Positions 13,912 to 28,492 of a stretch of DNA of 64,000 nucleotides are shown in pieces. The DNA lies in NCBI GenBank assembly GCA_000328365.1, contig KB299236.1, positions 62,001 to 126,000 on the forward strand. The letters run 5' to 3'. How positions within the stretch are numbered: the stretch's first letter is position 1; the number at the start of each line of letters is the position of its first letter. A program made the translations under genes and the position numbers. The DNA is from Capitella teleta. Its lineage: Eukaryota; Annelida; Polychaeta; Capitellidae. The notes beneath the pieces are model-generated. The model ran no database searches and had not been told where the DNA came from. It saw nothing but the letters and a program-made list of their open reading frames with translations.

Positions 13912-14819
13912 TCAAGTGAGGTTGAATCCCGTGGTGTCTTGTCTGGAGCTGATTTGCAGGTAAATGGACCAATATAACACGTTGAACATAAAGAAGAACA
14001 AAGGAAAGATGATTCGTGATCCGTTGTCAATGCTCGTTGGATGACGAGGCGATCGAATCATCGAAGACGACGTTTGACGTCGACGCCGACGTGGTGATTT
14101 TCGACCGCACGAGTGACTCCGACGAGCGATCAAACGCATTTCCTGAGGAGAAAAGAAAACATTTGATGCATCGAATTATAAAGTACACGCAAAGGAGGGA
14201 GAAGGGTAGTGGGGGGTTGAAGATTTCTCTTTAGGAACCAAAGATAATAACCCCACGTCGCCTGTTAAATTTAAATTCATTATTATGTAACAACATTCTT
14301 TGAATCCAGCAAAAGTTGAATCCACGAGAAACCTTTATTTTTGCGGGATGTACGTCTCTGGAGATAAAGAAAAACGAGGACTGACCACAAGGGGCGAATC
14401 GGGCATGTCGAGTGAGAATCGCCTCCTGCTTTCGTGCTGGGCAGCGGCCTCCATCTTCTGCTTCTCAAGTCGCTTCCCAGCATCCCTCTGACTCCGTTTC
14501 CAGCCGTTTCCCACGTAACTAACAACAGCGTACTCAATAATCGCCCCGAATACCATTACGAAGCAGATAACAAGGAATATATCAATGCTCTTCAAATATG
14601 AGATCTTGGGCAGTGAAGCGTTGGTCGAGGAGATCAGCGTGACCATGGTGAGCACCGTCATGATGCCAAGAGCCACTCTGGCTGGCACGGCTTCCCACGA
14701 GAGCCAGAAGGACACCCAGGACAGCACCACGATCAGCATTGACGGAACGTAGATCTGGATGATGTAATAGCCGAGACTGCGAACAAGGTAGAACTGACAG
14801 GAGAGGCGAGAGTAGTTCC
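13912..14819 (-). CDS. GABA receptor pore module B (M1-M3 exon + M4 exon)
   Basis: Exon 14386-14819 encodes pre-M1 through M3. It opens with [19 protein letters not shown], passes through the anion-channel motif PARVALG, and ends after [11 protein letters not shown] at a GTCAGT donor. Exon 13912-14142 encodes an Arg-rich loop (five consecutive Arg), then M4 ([19 protein letters not shown]) and a stop. Its acceptor phase (1) matches the last shared extracellular exon at 20278-20418, and its internal splice is phase 0, as in module A. The predicted protein with the shared exons is 464 residues. M2 carries Met at 6' and Val at 12' where module A and RDL have Thr. No extracellular exons are visible between this module and module A, so alternative 3' ends of one gene are more likely than a separate gene. 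A degenerate tandem gene copy is the alternative. Confidence 0.82.
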
Positions 14820-17800
14820 CTGGAACAGAGGGTGATTGTCATTTGTTTGATGTCGCTATAGGGGCGGTTTCTTCAAAGTGAAGGAATGATTCATGCAGGG
14901 ATCACTTTCCTTCTCGGGATTTTTTAAGGAAAATTTTAAATAAAAATTTTTCCTTATGTTACTTAACGTGTTTTTCTTTCTTTCTGTAAGTCCGTAAACG
15001 ATTTATTTATTGTGCCGTTGCGTGGAGCTCAGTGATGGGTAAATCAGCAAATTTCACTCATTGATAGTACATGTCATTCTGCGAGTCTGATTCACATTTG
15101 TAGGTTAAAGTTCAAAGGTTAAGGTCACAGCGATTTTTCAAACTTTTAAATTGGATCAATTCTAACTCATTCATTAATTGAGCTAGGGTCTTGCAACATA
15201 CATCAATCGATCCAGTGCATTAGTATGTACAACAATGCATGGCGCTATTACTGCTCTCAGACGCACCGTTCTTTCGTAATCTTGCATAATAGTAATGGGG
15301 ATTTTTTATATTGCAAATATCTCTACTCTGCAAATTTCAATGCTACAACCTGCTTAACACCCGAGATATTTGCAATATAAAAATCCCCATTAGTTACTAT
15401 TATGCAAGAATACGCAAGAACGATGTATAGAACAGGCTCATGTCTGTCAATTAGAAAGTTGCACTTATTGAAGCAAGTTTTCTTTCCAATTAACACTGAA
15501 AGTTCGAAGGTCAAAGGTTAATGGTCAAGGTCGCAGTAATTTTTCAAAGTTTCAAATTCGATGGCGACTAGCTCAATAACTAGTTATGCTAGCGACATGT
15601 AAGTGGCATCAAATGTTGCAGTGCATCAATATGTAAAATAAAGCTCTGAAGTATTACTGCTCCTAGATGCACCGTTCTTGCGTAATCTTGCAAAATAGCA
15701 ATTATGACTTTTTTTAAATGCTGATAACTTAATGGTTATGTAAGTTGCAGTCTCGAAATTCGCAGAGTATATGCCACGCACACTTTTTACGAAATCCAGA
15801 TTTTAAATGAAGTTGCTTGAAGTTCAAGCTCATTGCGGTTATTAAAGCATTTAATTGCGTAATTGATTATTATTTTGAATTTGTTTGATTACTAAACTTT
15901 TATTGCCATCAAATTTGGTCAATTATGACGTTCTTTGACTGTCTGGTGGTATACTGCAATGATAGTTGGTTTAGCTTATTTCAATATAATAAGTCCACTG
16001 CACATACCAAGTATATTGGGCTGAGCCCACCAGACCTCTGATAGAGCCATAAATATGTCAACCTCTCTCAACATGCAGACTGAGTCAGACTATCTGGCAC
16101 ATTCGATGATTCTGCACAGCTTATATGCTATAGTATTGACATTCCTTGTAATTGTTTGATTGCGATGATTTTCATCATAAATTACATAACGTCAAGTCAT
16201 GTCAGGTAGAAATGCATATCTAGCTCATTGGTTGTGCAATTCTGCTGTAAAATCATAAATTGAAGCTTATGCATTGTTTGGCATCATGAACTAATACTAC
16301 TGCAATTGCGTTCATGTCTCCTTGATCAATGTTCATCAATAGCTCAATTAAAAATTTTCTTGATCACATCTCTGATTGATTCTTGTTTATTCTTCAATTA
16401 TTGAAGAACTAGATTAATAATATAAATTATATCTTATGCCGAATGAAGTAGTCTAAGAAATTAAAAAGTGACATCTGAATTATGTAAGAGTCAATGCGGA
16501 GTTGTGCAACATGGTGCGTATTTCTCGGCAATTCGCGCAATTATTATCTATACAAGGATGCGTGTTAATTGGTATTGAATGAGATAAATTAATAATATAT
16601 GGATAATTTAATATCCTGAACTATCACACGATTTATTACGCAATTCACGGGGGACACCCTCCGTGTAATGTCATCCTCAGAAATATTAATTCACTCATGA
16701 TATAAAAATGTCCTTTCGCAACGATCAATGAAACACTGCAAAATTAAGTCGACATTTGATGAGGTTATAGCGCCGATCTTGGCGGTCGGGCGAGTTGCCC
16801 TTTTTGGTGTTGCATGCACTGGCTAGCCCGCGATCCAGCCAACCCATTATCAGGCAGCTAAATCACAAACATAGGTTGGTGAAGAAACGAGCCATATTTA
16901 AGCACCTTGGGGCCACTAGTTGCTGACGTCAGACCAAACGTTGCTCCAACGAAATCTAGGTCAGACGTCCAGTGAGGTCACCAATGTTTACATTCAGCTC
17001 ATTTCAATCCAAATAATATGCCAAATGAATTGGAATTAAAAATTGTTTTGGGAGAGAGGAACGCGTGATTATAAGGCACGATACAACCACGGCATTGCAC
17101 CTCTCAATCTGGCCACCAAATTCTGCATAGTTACGTAAGTAATTTGTCATCCAGGGCATCTCAAAGAAATCACTGCATAAATTCCGCCATACAACCCACC
17201 AGAAATAACAACAAGAAATGGACGAATGGAAAATGGACATCTATTGCCTAATTTATTTTAATCATTTCAATAATTTGGTGAACACAATTTTAGTATCAGT
17301 AATAAGATAATGAACGACAGAGAGAAACAAAAGATTGAATTGATTTTGAGCATATAAACAAATCATGGCAACTATCCGGTGTTGAATACCTGCATTTGAT
17401 CTGAGGAATGTTACGTTGTGTTGAAACACCAATGTAAGCAAATTATATAAGTAAATTATATTGGTATAAAAATGGGAATGAAATACACAGCACAATGAGC
17501 AGTTTGATCGTCTTCACCTCTGTAAAACATTTGTATATTCTTGTATATTTCTACTGTAATCTATATTTTATGGTTATGTAATAGTTTGTATTTGATGCTA
17601 TCTGCGTTGGAATCATTTGTTTAAGTAGGTGATGAAACATACATTAATTAATACGTTATCATGTACACAGCAACATTTAAGACAGTTTTCATGAGAAACA
17701 TTTGTATCATAATGAACTAAATACCCTTTTAAAACATTTCATAACTAAGGATTATAAAACTCTTGGTTGACCGAGAGGAATACCACTTCAAATGATAAAT

Positions 17801-20800
17801 GACAATGCAGGCCGGACTATTACTATCTCACCGGTCAAAAAGACCAAATTTCTGAAACGAGTCGCTGGGAAACTATAATAGGGCTAAATTATTTATGACA
17901 ATTGAGTAGCGATGATAGGATTCTTTTGGAACACTCAATATATGATAAGTATGATGCATAAACGTACAGGGTGTTTGATTATTCAGGTGTCTAGTATTCA
18001 CCTATGCCATAGATCATAACACTACTTGATGCGTCAGCATTGAATGGCGTTGAGAAACTTCTGGCCTTGATATACTATATGATTGCGTATGGTAAGCTGA
18101 TAACTAGTACATTAATACCGGTGAAAAGAATACATACACCAAAATTTTGACCGTACGCCTTAAACAGTGACATGAGGCTTATAATAAGACAAAATTAAAG
18201 CTGCAGGGTATTTTGTGAACATTCTTATTGCTGTTTTCGCAGAGTATTTTTTTCCGAGGACGGGGGAAAGGGGGTCAATAATTTGGCATCTGATGAGTGT
18301 GAACGAGGCATGTTTTATAATTTGAATAATTGCGCACTTTTTGAACGGTCTTCAGTGATACATGCTGTAAAATCCGTGCATAATAAATCCATCGGTATTC
18401 ATAAGTCTAAGGATAGAATAGTGCTAATGATATATGCAGTTGAAGGAAAAGATGAACGTTATATGTAAGTTCTGTGAACGTTCTATGAACGTATAGCATG
18501 GACATCAAGCGGTGGGATGAATAGTGACCCGCTTCGCAGAACCTAAATTTCGACGAAATTTGTCGGCACCGGCATGCGACTAATGTTGAAATAGATAAGC
18601 CAGTATCCGAGGTTAAAAGCGATGAACGCGACCGGAAAAAGAACCCTGGATATCTTATCAATGCTGCTGGGATGAGCCAGGAAGCGAGACACCTTGTTGT
18701 TCTTTTTCACAGAGGTAGTCTTCATTCTAAGCATGGGTTCTGATTGGCCGACCACAGAACACGGCATTTTAAAGTCGTTCTTTGGTTTGCGATTGAACGT
18801 CGAGTGAAATTCCTGTAATGAAAAACACTGATAAAAATAGGCATTTTATTTACTACATGCATAAATCGAATTGATAGACTGATTAGAATAAATTCAAGGC
18901 CTAGATTGACGTACGTACCGAGTCTACGCCGTCAGCCAGATCCAGGGTGAAGCCTTTCCGGCTGGCGATGGTGCTGGACCCAGACACGCCAATCTTGTTG
19001 TCATTGGCCAAAGAAATGGCGGCGTCAGAATTTCTCCTTTTCTGTGTGTTTTTCGCTTTGTTGCTGATGAAACTGACGACTGCGTATTCTATGAGCGATC
19101 CAAAGACCATGATGAAACACGTGACCAGGAAGACGTCGATGCTCTTCATGTACGAGATCTTGGGTAGCGACGCGTTGGTGGACGAGATTAGCGTCGTCAT
19201 GGTGAGCACGGTGGTGATTCCAAGGGCGACGCGGGCTGGAACGGCGTCTCTGGACAGCCAGAAAGAAACCCAGGACAGCACCACGATCAGTGTGGACGGT
19301 ACGTATATCTGGATAACGTAATACCCAATACTTCTACTGAAGTGGAACTGGCAGCCCAATCGCGAATAGTTGCCTGCAAAGAGCAAGTGACATTAAGTCT
19401 CTAGAAGAATCACACTCTCCGGCAATTTTAGCGAAATTTCAGCTCTTTTATTTTTACTCCAAAAAATTACCCCCAAATGCTCGATTTAGGATTTTTTCTT
19501 TTTTTTTTTCATTGAAAATATTTATCTGGAGAAGTGTTTGATCTAGAAGCTGAAAATGTCACTAGCACTGCGGACTTATTTTTTATTAAACAAATCAGGA
19601 CGGAGCCGCCCTGGGGAGTAGGGTAGAGTTATTGGATTGGCGAGTAGCAGATGGCTCGGGGTTCCATCAGCATAAGCGCCATCCCCAAACGCAGGGAGCT
19701 TCCCTTTTTCCCTCGCCTCCCAATTGCTAGAGTGGGAATCAATCGACGTCGCGTAACTCTATATTGTCGGTGGCAACACTGCAATGAATACGAATCGCGG
19801 TGCCGTCCAGCGCTGCGTGTTAAACGTTATCGACACCAATTACTCCTTGAGAGGTAGCGTAGTAATCGCATTCCTAGCTGAATGTGATATGGAGCAAGGC
19901 AAATATGGAATGTATCTCGCATTGAGCCCTCTGTCAACAAGTCCGTTCTATCGCAAGGCAAACATCGCAGCGTGGAAGATAACATCGGCAGCAGGAGGGT
20001 TTGGGGTAATTTGATTTAGTGGCCTTTATGGCTGTGCTATCCACCAATGTCCTGTTCGTGCTTCACTCGAAGCGATGCATGAAAAGAGTGTCATGCGTTG
20101 ATAAGCCGGCATTGCACCGTTTGCGGCCGGCAGTCAGCAAGTGCGCCTCCGCCTCTCAACCGGCAATAAAACAAGCTTTTATTTGCGGTCCGTACTCTGT
20201 TCAGAAGCACAATGCAAAGCGACACTGTCCTCTCATAAAATGGAATCGTGATAAATCAAAGAACTGAGACTACTAACCTGTGCTTAGTCTCTCCACCATT
20301 GCTTCAGCTCGGTGCCCTTTTACATGAAACTGCGGCATTCGTACGTCGGAGTCTATCCCCACGGAATCTTTAGGCCCCTCGTGCCAGCTGTACACGATGT
20401 CTTTATCAGAGTATCCATCTGAAAGCAACGAGAGAAAGTTAAGAATTCAGTAAAAATAAAAATAAATACTAACAGCTTTCGATTTCCAGGGAGCAGATTT
20501 GGGTATCGAAGGGGAAGTACGTTAGGTCCATATCACAGACCGCCGTCACTGTTAGCCTGGAACAACAGTCAGATAAAGGACGCCATTAGAGGAAGAGAGT
20601 GAAGGATGTAAAGGGCCGTAAGGCATGCTTCATCATTCGCAATTAGACTCAGATAACGCCTTTGAACATTCACAATACACGATTACGAGCGAAACTGAGC
20701 AGTTCGAGCGAACAACTTTATCATCGAACGTGGGTCTCTTACGAATGGAGAATTTCAAGCTATACCAATGATGCTCAAGCAAAATTGTGATATTTCATAC

Positions 20801-23800
20801 CAAAATATGAAATTTCTTATACATGAAGGATCGTTATTTCTCCGGGATCAGATATTTATATTTTCGTCGTTAATTTGTCCATGATAGATGTTTAACAATA
20901 GATTGCACAACACTCACCGTATACTCTGTAATACATGGCCCGTTGGTTTGATACGTAGGAAGGCGTTCTTAGTTGTAGCGATATGGAATTTGGCGTTTTT
21001 GGCGTTGGCAAAGAAAGTGTCAGGCCACCAGATCTTCTCCAACATCTCATTACTAATGCACAATTCTGATTCATTGTCGGGGAACTGTAGGCGAGGATCT
21101 TGCCAATTTTGTCGGAAGTAAAAATCTAAAGTGAAGTCCTGGAGGAGAGAAACATAAATCACGTTTTGTTGTGTGTGCAGGAAGTGCGACAGGGTGAGCA
21201 GAGGTGCACGGATTGCGACATACTCCGAATATCCGGGTATCGGATATCGCGGAATCTGACATCTATGCACCCCTAGTCGTAAAGAACGATTGCTCATAAA
21301 CCAGCTATACTAGTATATCACGACATAGAACGTATGTATAGGGCTAAATATGAGAGCTCTTGAAATGCTTGGCACTGCTGAGGCATGTTGGTGTCAATGA
21401 TAAATCTATATAGATTTATTTCTCAGTATATTTGGTTCGATGGACTAATTGAACTAGAATTATAAATTCTCGAAGCAAACAAAAACCGGGAGGACTCATA
21501 ATTCGTTACATTGATAACAAATTTGCAATTACTACTGGAGTCAATCTGTAAGATCACTCATGTAACAATAATAATTATAGTGTACAGTTTTTGTAGCACA
21601 GGGACTGGCCCAATCTTTTGAGCATATCACACATTCTAATACGGAGATGAAACGCATGTTGAAGACTCTGGTCTAGAATTAAGCTTAAAAATACATCACA
21701 ATAACATTAACAACTTACCATGTCAACTTCGGAGATGGAGCTCACGCTGGAGATAAACATGGTAATTCCGACCTCCACGGGTGCAGCTGTAATACAAGAA
21801 AAGAGGGTTAAAACGTTGTTGGAACGAGCTAGCAGCACTAATTAATCATTTATTTAATTAATAATTACCTTTGTAATTGGGGCGGAGTCTCTTGTCGTAG
21901 CCATAGATTAGAGAATCAATGAGACGAGAAACGTTCGCACTTTCACCAAAGTAAACTTTGTCACTACTGAAATAGAAGAAGAAGAAGAAACAATGACAGA
22001 CAATTATACATTGGCATACTGTTGAAATGGTGCGTAAATTATTGTCGTGCAATGTACGCCAGTTACAGAGAATCCAGGAATAGGGTTTTAATCGTTATAC
22101 ATGTACCCTTATTGGCACAATATGTTATGTAATACCAATAACAATGTACGTATACCACATAACAAATATTAATAATAATACCAAGCTTTATTATAATCAA
22201 ATTCAGATTAATCAAATTCACGATCACAACACCCACTCTGATTGAACAAGAGTGCTTTCACCAGGACCAAGCGGTTTTACCGGTGGGGCCACTGCTCTCA
22301 ACAACATTGGAGCCGGTAGCAACAAGACGTACGTATACATTGTAGTGCATGTATATTTCATTTCACCGAATGGTATGATTCCATATTGGCTTATTAGGCT
22401 TCATAACTCAGACAAAAATGACTACAAGGAAGAATATCTGCGAAGCATCTGTCTCATAAATTAGTCGAAACGATGCTGTGATAGCATCACTTGAACGTGA
22501 AGCGGCAGACGTGCCAACTGATTAATGCTGCTGCTGAAATGGACAGAACATCTCCCAAAACACTTCATCATTTTTTAGATCATTTGCACGCGCATGATTT
22601 ACGTGCGGTCGGGCAAGAAATTGTTATGATTATTAAAAAAAAGGAGGTCAAGATGTTCCCACGTGACGTCGGTTACCGGAAATGACGTCATTACTCCGGA
22701 GCAATTGTGGAAACTACAATTGTAACCATTGTGCCTGGTGGAATAGATTGCGAGAAAAGCGAATCATGGATTGGAATTGTGTCGTTACGGCAGTCGTTGC
22801 TGCGCCTGTAATGTTTCACCCCTGCGCTGAGGCTTTGTCAGCTTCGGCTCGAGATGGCGGATCATTTTCCCCATTAATCTCCTAACAGTAGATATGAAAG
22901 AAGGGAGATCTTTTGGGGAAGAAAACACAATGTGCCGCAGCGATGCAGCATGGGATTGCACGTATAAGCATCCAATTGTACAGGCCGGGGTGTTTTATTG
23001 AGCATGAGGAAGGCATTAGAATAAAGGAACACAAAAACCGCCAGATTCGTCGCGTGGGCATTTCATCATAGAATGATAGACGCGGCATTAAACACCGAAT
23101 GGTCTCCCGAGACATAACACAGACATTAGCCCTTAAGCCTGGGATGTTCTATGGACTAGCAGCTCAGAGGTTCGTGGCTGTGTGACCATCAATCCCCTGC
23201 GAGGGTCGCCGGTGTGTGTGAATCGCATTGCAGGAATTGCTGAAGCAACTTTTGCTGTCTAAATCACCGCGCAAGCAGCGCTGTGGACACTTCATTAGCT
23301 CGGAACAGGGCGCCTCCCCACACCCCTCCACAGGAAGCCCGTGGGTCTGTTTTCGCTGCGTTACACATAAGTGTGGCTGCAATCGCTGCGAGTGGTTTCA
23401 TGTATCTCAAGGGGGCTCAGACAACAAGCCTTTAGAGGAGATTCTGACCTCCCCAAAATACTATTCATTGGACCCCCTTTGAAGGCAATTTTCGTCGTAG
23501 TATTTATGGTAGCATGCGTCCTTATTGCGTAAGCGAGCAATGCTGCAATATTATTGCGTGAGCCGTAAAAGTGAGTACAATGTTACCATAACAATACATC
23601 TATATTTTATTGCCAATAAAGGTGTTTATGACAAAGTCTGGACCCTGATACCCTGCATACCCACTCCGCATATGTAAGCCATCATTTACTTGCTTTACTT
23701 CGCAATTCACTGTCTCACTCTTCGAACTCCAACGTCAAATGCCATCGCAGTTTCTTCGAATGTGGATTTATTTCTCCTAATTGAAGCACAAGGAAACTGC

Positions 23801-26800
23801 TGTGAACACAAATCAATAAGACGAAAGAAGCCCTTTGACAAACAAAAATCCCTTTAAACTCTTTTCGGACCAAGGACCAATGGAGTTATCAGCTAAACCA
23901 ACAACGACTGGGGAACGAAGGGTTGCGTTGATTGGACGGAAACCCCACAGAACGCGGACCTGGTGATCAATGACAAACATATTTTCATTAACCTTTGGCT
24001 CAACTGTGCAAATGAAGATCTGCAGCAAGTGCAAAAAAAGGTGTAAAGCTAAGGCTGCACTCTGATGTTACACAACTCAGAACCTAGAAGCATTGTTATT
24101 TAGAGGTCCCAACTGACAAAGGCCAAGGCTGACCTGAGAGTTATTATTCGGAGAATTACTCCACGACGATGGATTGTATTTGAATAGCCACTTATAAGAA
24201 TGACATTGTGTGGATACCACACAAGGTCATTTCTATGGCTGAATTGATCTCCATGGTCTCGATAGGTCCGACTTTGATCGTTGCTCCCCCTGGACAGAGT
24301 AATCATGTAGCCTTCATCTTGGCTACAGCACAGAAAACACAACATCTATTATGACCGTTTTATCCTAAGGGCTGAATGGTTGTCATGACGCTGAGTGAGA
24401 TAGCAAAGGAGTTTTATCTGGTAACTTCAACAATTCATCATCATCACTAGCGTAATGAAACATGGCAGAAAAACAAGCAAATGAACAACATCAACAGCAA
24501 TTCCACTCAGCTCAGTTCGAGATTATCTAATCAAGAGGGCATTCGGAGACAGTGAGATAATCGTCGAGACACACGCCATCGAGGCATTCATCTGCAATTA
24601 CATGAACGTATAAAGCAGTTATTATTCTGCACAGAGCATGAACTTCAGTTTTCGAACATGAGATTCCTTCTAAGATCAGTAAATCCATCGTAAGTTTTAT
24701 TGTTTCCAATTTGAGGGGCTGGCTTTTTGTTATTCTGGATCACCGTATGAAATAACACCATGAAATTTTACAATAGATCTTGGTGTGGTACTTGGGACTA
24801 TACGCCTATAATATTCAATGGTATAACCTGTGGTAATCATGGCTTAGTTTAACATGGAGCCGTTAAAATCATGGATAAGCTGTTATAATTTGCGAGACAG
24901 AATACTCAATTGACGTGTGCTTACTTCATATTTTGGAAGATTGAGGTCCTTAAGTTCACATGATCGTATTATATGGGTCATAAAAGTGTGTGGACATAGA
25001 TGAAGACTAAAATTAGCATGGGTGTGAATTGGTATGAATTCTGGTTGCGTTAATGGACTTTCTGATAATATTCTAAACCAAATACAAATTGCCAATTTTA
25101 AGCAAATCCACAGCCAAGGTGGTCCTCCAACGCACTTTTCATCGTTGATGCAATGGATGGAAGGCTGCTTCGCATGGAATGAACAAAAGCTCAGATAGTA
25201 TGATAATTAATTAAGCCTGACGCAATTATTCAAAAAAGGCTATTTTTTATCTCCATTGCTGTCTCTTTTTTTAATCACTCAGCTGTGGAAAGTCTCAGAG
25301 TGAGTGGCAATACCGCATGACATATAGCCAGGCAAAGATGCCTCAGTATTTTACGGACACCCACGGATTCACTGGTCACGAAACCTTGATGTGGCAATAT
25401 TTGTGCTGATGTGCATCATTCCCCCATTTCATTACACTGCAAGCCCACTCTCTGCCATACACGGGAATAGCCCCATTCAGTAAATGCAATAGTATCCATT
25501 TTCGGTGCGATGTTAGCTTCACGTGTTATCTTCCGCTCTCCAATGATTGAAACTCGTGTGGTAAGCAATCAACTTAACTTTGCTAATCAACGTGAAAGTT
25601 TTTCCTTTCCCAGATAGTTTGGAGTTTAATTATAAGCACAACGCAAAACAGAAGGGAATTTCGTGTTAAAATATCGAGGCAAATCATATATACCATAAAA
25701 TGGAATCATTGGCTTTGTAGGAATCATCCATTAACCCGTTTAATATGAGAAGTGTGTGTGTGTGTGTGGGGGGGGGGGTCGTATTCACGAAATACAATTA
25801 ATTATCGAAATATAAATGCGCAGCATACCATTCAATCGCGTAAGCATATGATAATTGGAATGCCATTGCTACAAAATACCTGATTGTATATGATAGAATA
25901 CAAATTACACAAAGATTCCATATTTGAATAATCGAAGCATAAATTCAGACCCAATTTTATACGCCGTGCAAATTAGGCTTGCAGATGCGTCTGTATCCAT
26001 ATCGTCCATATCGACAATTGCATAACACAAACTGTCAGGTTAATTAAACAAATAATTGATGAGTTCTGTCATCTGGTCAGAAGGGCTATCGACAACACAG
26101 TTTATGGGTTCAAGTATATTATTATGAGGAAATGGGCCGTCTATGATAACAGTGGATGTTATGCAACAGTTTATACAGTCTATATAACCGTCCATACTGG
26201 TTCCTTCGCATCACACGGATGCATGACACCCAGAGTATTCCAAACCCAATGCAACATAACTATGCATTATATGTCTCCCCAGTCCCCTCTTTCTCGGGAC
26301 TGGTGAGTAGCTGAATAAATAGAACTATAACTATAATAATGTTAACTTCTTAATTTTTAACTCTTTTATCATCATTTAGTTTTGATAAATATCCTCTTAC
26401 CATTACGTATGCATGTTTTATTATTATTAGTTGTACAGCATTTTACGCCAATTATTGCTAGATCGAGTCTGTGTCCCTTGTAAGCTGTTGATTCAACCAA
26501 AGAGGTTTTCACGTGTTCAACACCTAGCAATCGATTCTATTTGTTTGAGACTTCATTATTATTATTTTCAGACGAATACGTTTTATTTATAGTTTATAGT
26601 ATGTTTTTTTTTTCTTTTTTTCTTTTTTTTGTTTGTTTGTTTGTTTGTTTGTTTTTATGTCATATTGCATATGTATATGCGAAATAAATATTATATATAA
26701 TGAATTTAATTCCTTGGTGTCTTTTGTCTTTTCCTGGCTCAACGGTGTACCAAACCAGGGTTTTCTCTCTTTTGGTATTACGAAGAATAAAACCCTTTCT

Positions 26801-28456
26801 GATCCGTCTAAATTATGACATTTTATCAGTGACCTTGAGTTGTAGCCACTGGTTGAGTCTTTACGCATTATGCGATGTTCACGATAACCTATTTCTTTGT
26901 GTCTATTTTGGATAATGTTCACATAGATGCGCTGGTGGCATTCTCAGAAAAGGCGGATGAAGGAAAGCCACATAAGAGAATTGTGTTGATTACTTTATAC
27001 CACGCACAGGTAATCACACAAATAGTTTATATCCATCGCTAATTAACGAAGCGCTATAAACACACGTGATTACCTATAGCGATGGAAAAATATACGATCG
27101 CACTGAAGGGAGAAGTGCTTGACGTTGTCTGTGATCTCAAGCAAGAACACGAGAGGCTAAGATATTCATGGAAATCCTGTCGGCTATAGGTCGTACCAAT
27201 TGGACTCCAACCCCCTCGTCTTCGAACTGATAAGCCAGCAGAATAATGCATAGGCCAGCAAAAGTGACACGCAGTCTTTTACCAACACTTTGCTTGCAAA
27301 TTGAGATCGATGCTGCAAAATTGCGTTGCTGGAGATAACATCACAACAACCAACGATGTATACTAAAAAAAGAAGCGCAGGGTCGCCTGCTTTATTGGTC
27401 GCCTGAGACGAATGTCTACTGCCATGTTTGGTTGCATAAGCACAGAATAGGGAATCATAGATGTTCTATGCAAACTATTATAGCACCTTTCTTAAGAGAA
27501 AACAATTCAATCTGAGTTGTAATCGTACTGAGAGTCCTCTCTTCGTGAGAGGCAACGTTTAAGAAAGAACAGATGTTGGTGCAACACGCGATTGGTAAGC
27601 TCTCAGCACAATGACCAAACAGCCTATTTAGTTTTAGTCCTCGTAAAAATGATCCGAGGGAATTCCAGGAACTTGACGTCGAATTCTCACTCGCCTGGGG
27701 ACTTGCGAGGAAGACGTAATCAAGGAAGAAAGATGGCCGGTTTCCCTTGTGTAGGAAGAAGTAATGGATAGAATAAGAATAATGGCCGAAGGTGTAGATT
27801 AAATGATGGATTACAGATCAGTGCGAGAAAGAAAAACTTCCGTGTGATGCAAATGAGAATTTCTTTTTCCTTATCTGCACACGATCAAAGGAGAAAGAAT
27901 TACTCTGCCTGCCTTTATTCTTCTTCTTAACCGTTAAATCAGTGCTTTGCTTTTTATTAATCGAGGGCGTGTGTACGACCTAGTTAGTGCTAGCAATGTC
28001 ACAGAACCTCATAAAGTATTTTCTGACACGTATAGCACTTATTTATTATTATTTATTTATTATTTATTATTATTTTCTGTGAATTACTCCATGAAAACAC
28101 AGAAACAAATACGAACAAGCAACTGATATTTATCCGAAATCGGATGATTTGACTTTCTGGGTATCCGATATCGGATAATTCCTTTTCAACATCCGCGCAC
28201 CCCTTACCAGAAACGCCAATCCATCACTGAAGACCTGCGATTTACCGAACAATAAGTGAAAATATGCCTCACTAACAAAGGGAGACGCAAAACCAATAAA
28301 TTAAATCTCACAGAGGACAGCCCTGTATGCCACCGTGAAACACGTAGTCCAAAGCTCCAATGACACTTTGCGTCAAACAATAAACTGAAGACTACTATAG
28401 ATGTCACCCAGGAACGGACAACACGTGACCTCGATCCGCACGAAAGAGTGCATAAA

Positions 28457-28492
<36 letters not shown>

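Noticed and set aside
14820-18542. A second, complete GABA receptor gene
   Set aside because: No signal peptide, PVEV, WxPDTFF or Cys-loop exon was found before module B, so only a pore module is supported.
18947-19321. 124-residue plus-strand frame
   Set aside because: Antisense shadow of the GABA receptor M1-M3 exon; the minus strand has clear channel homology.
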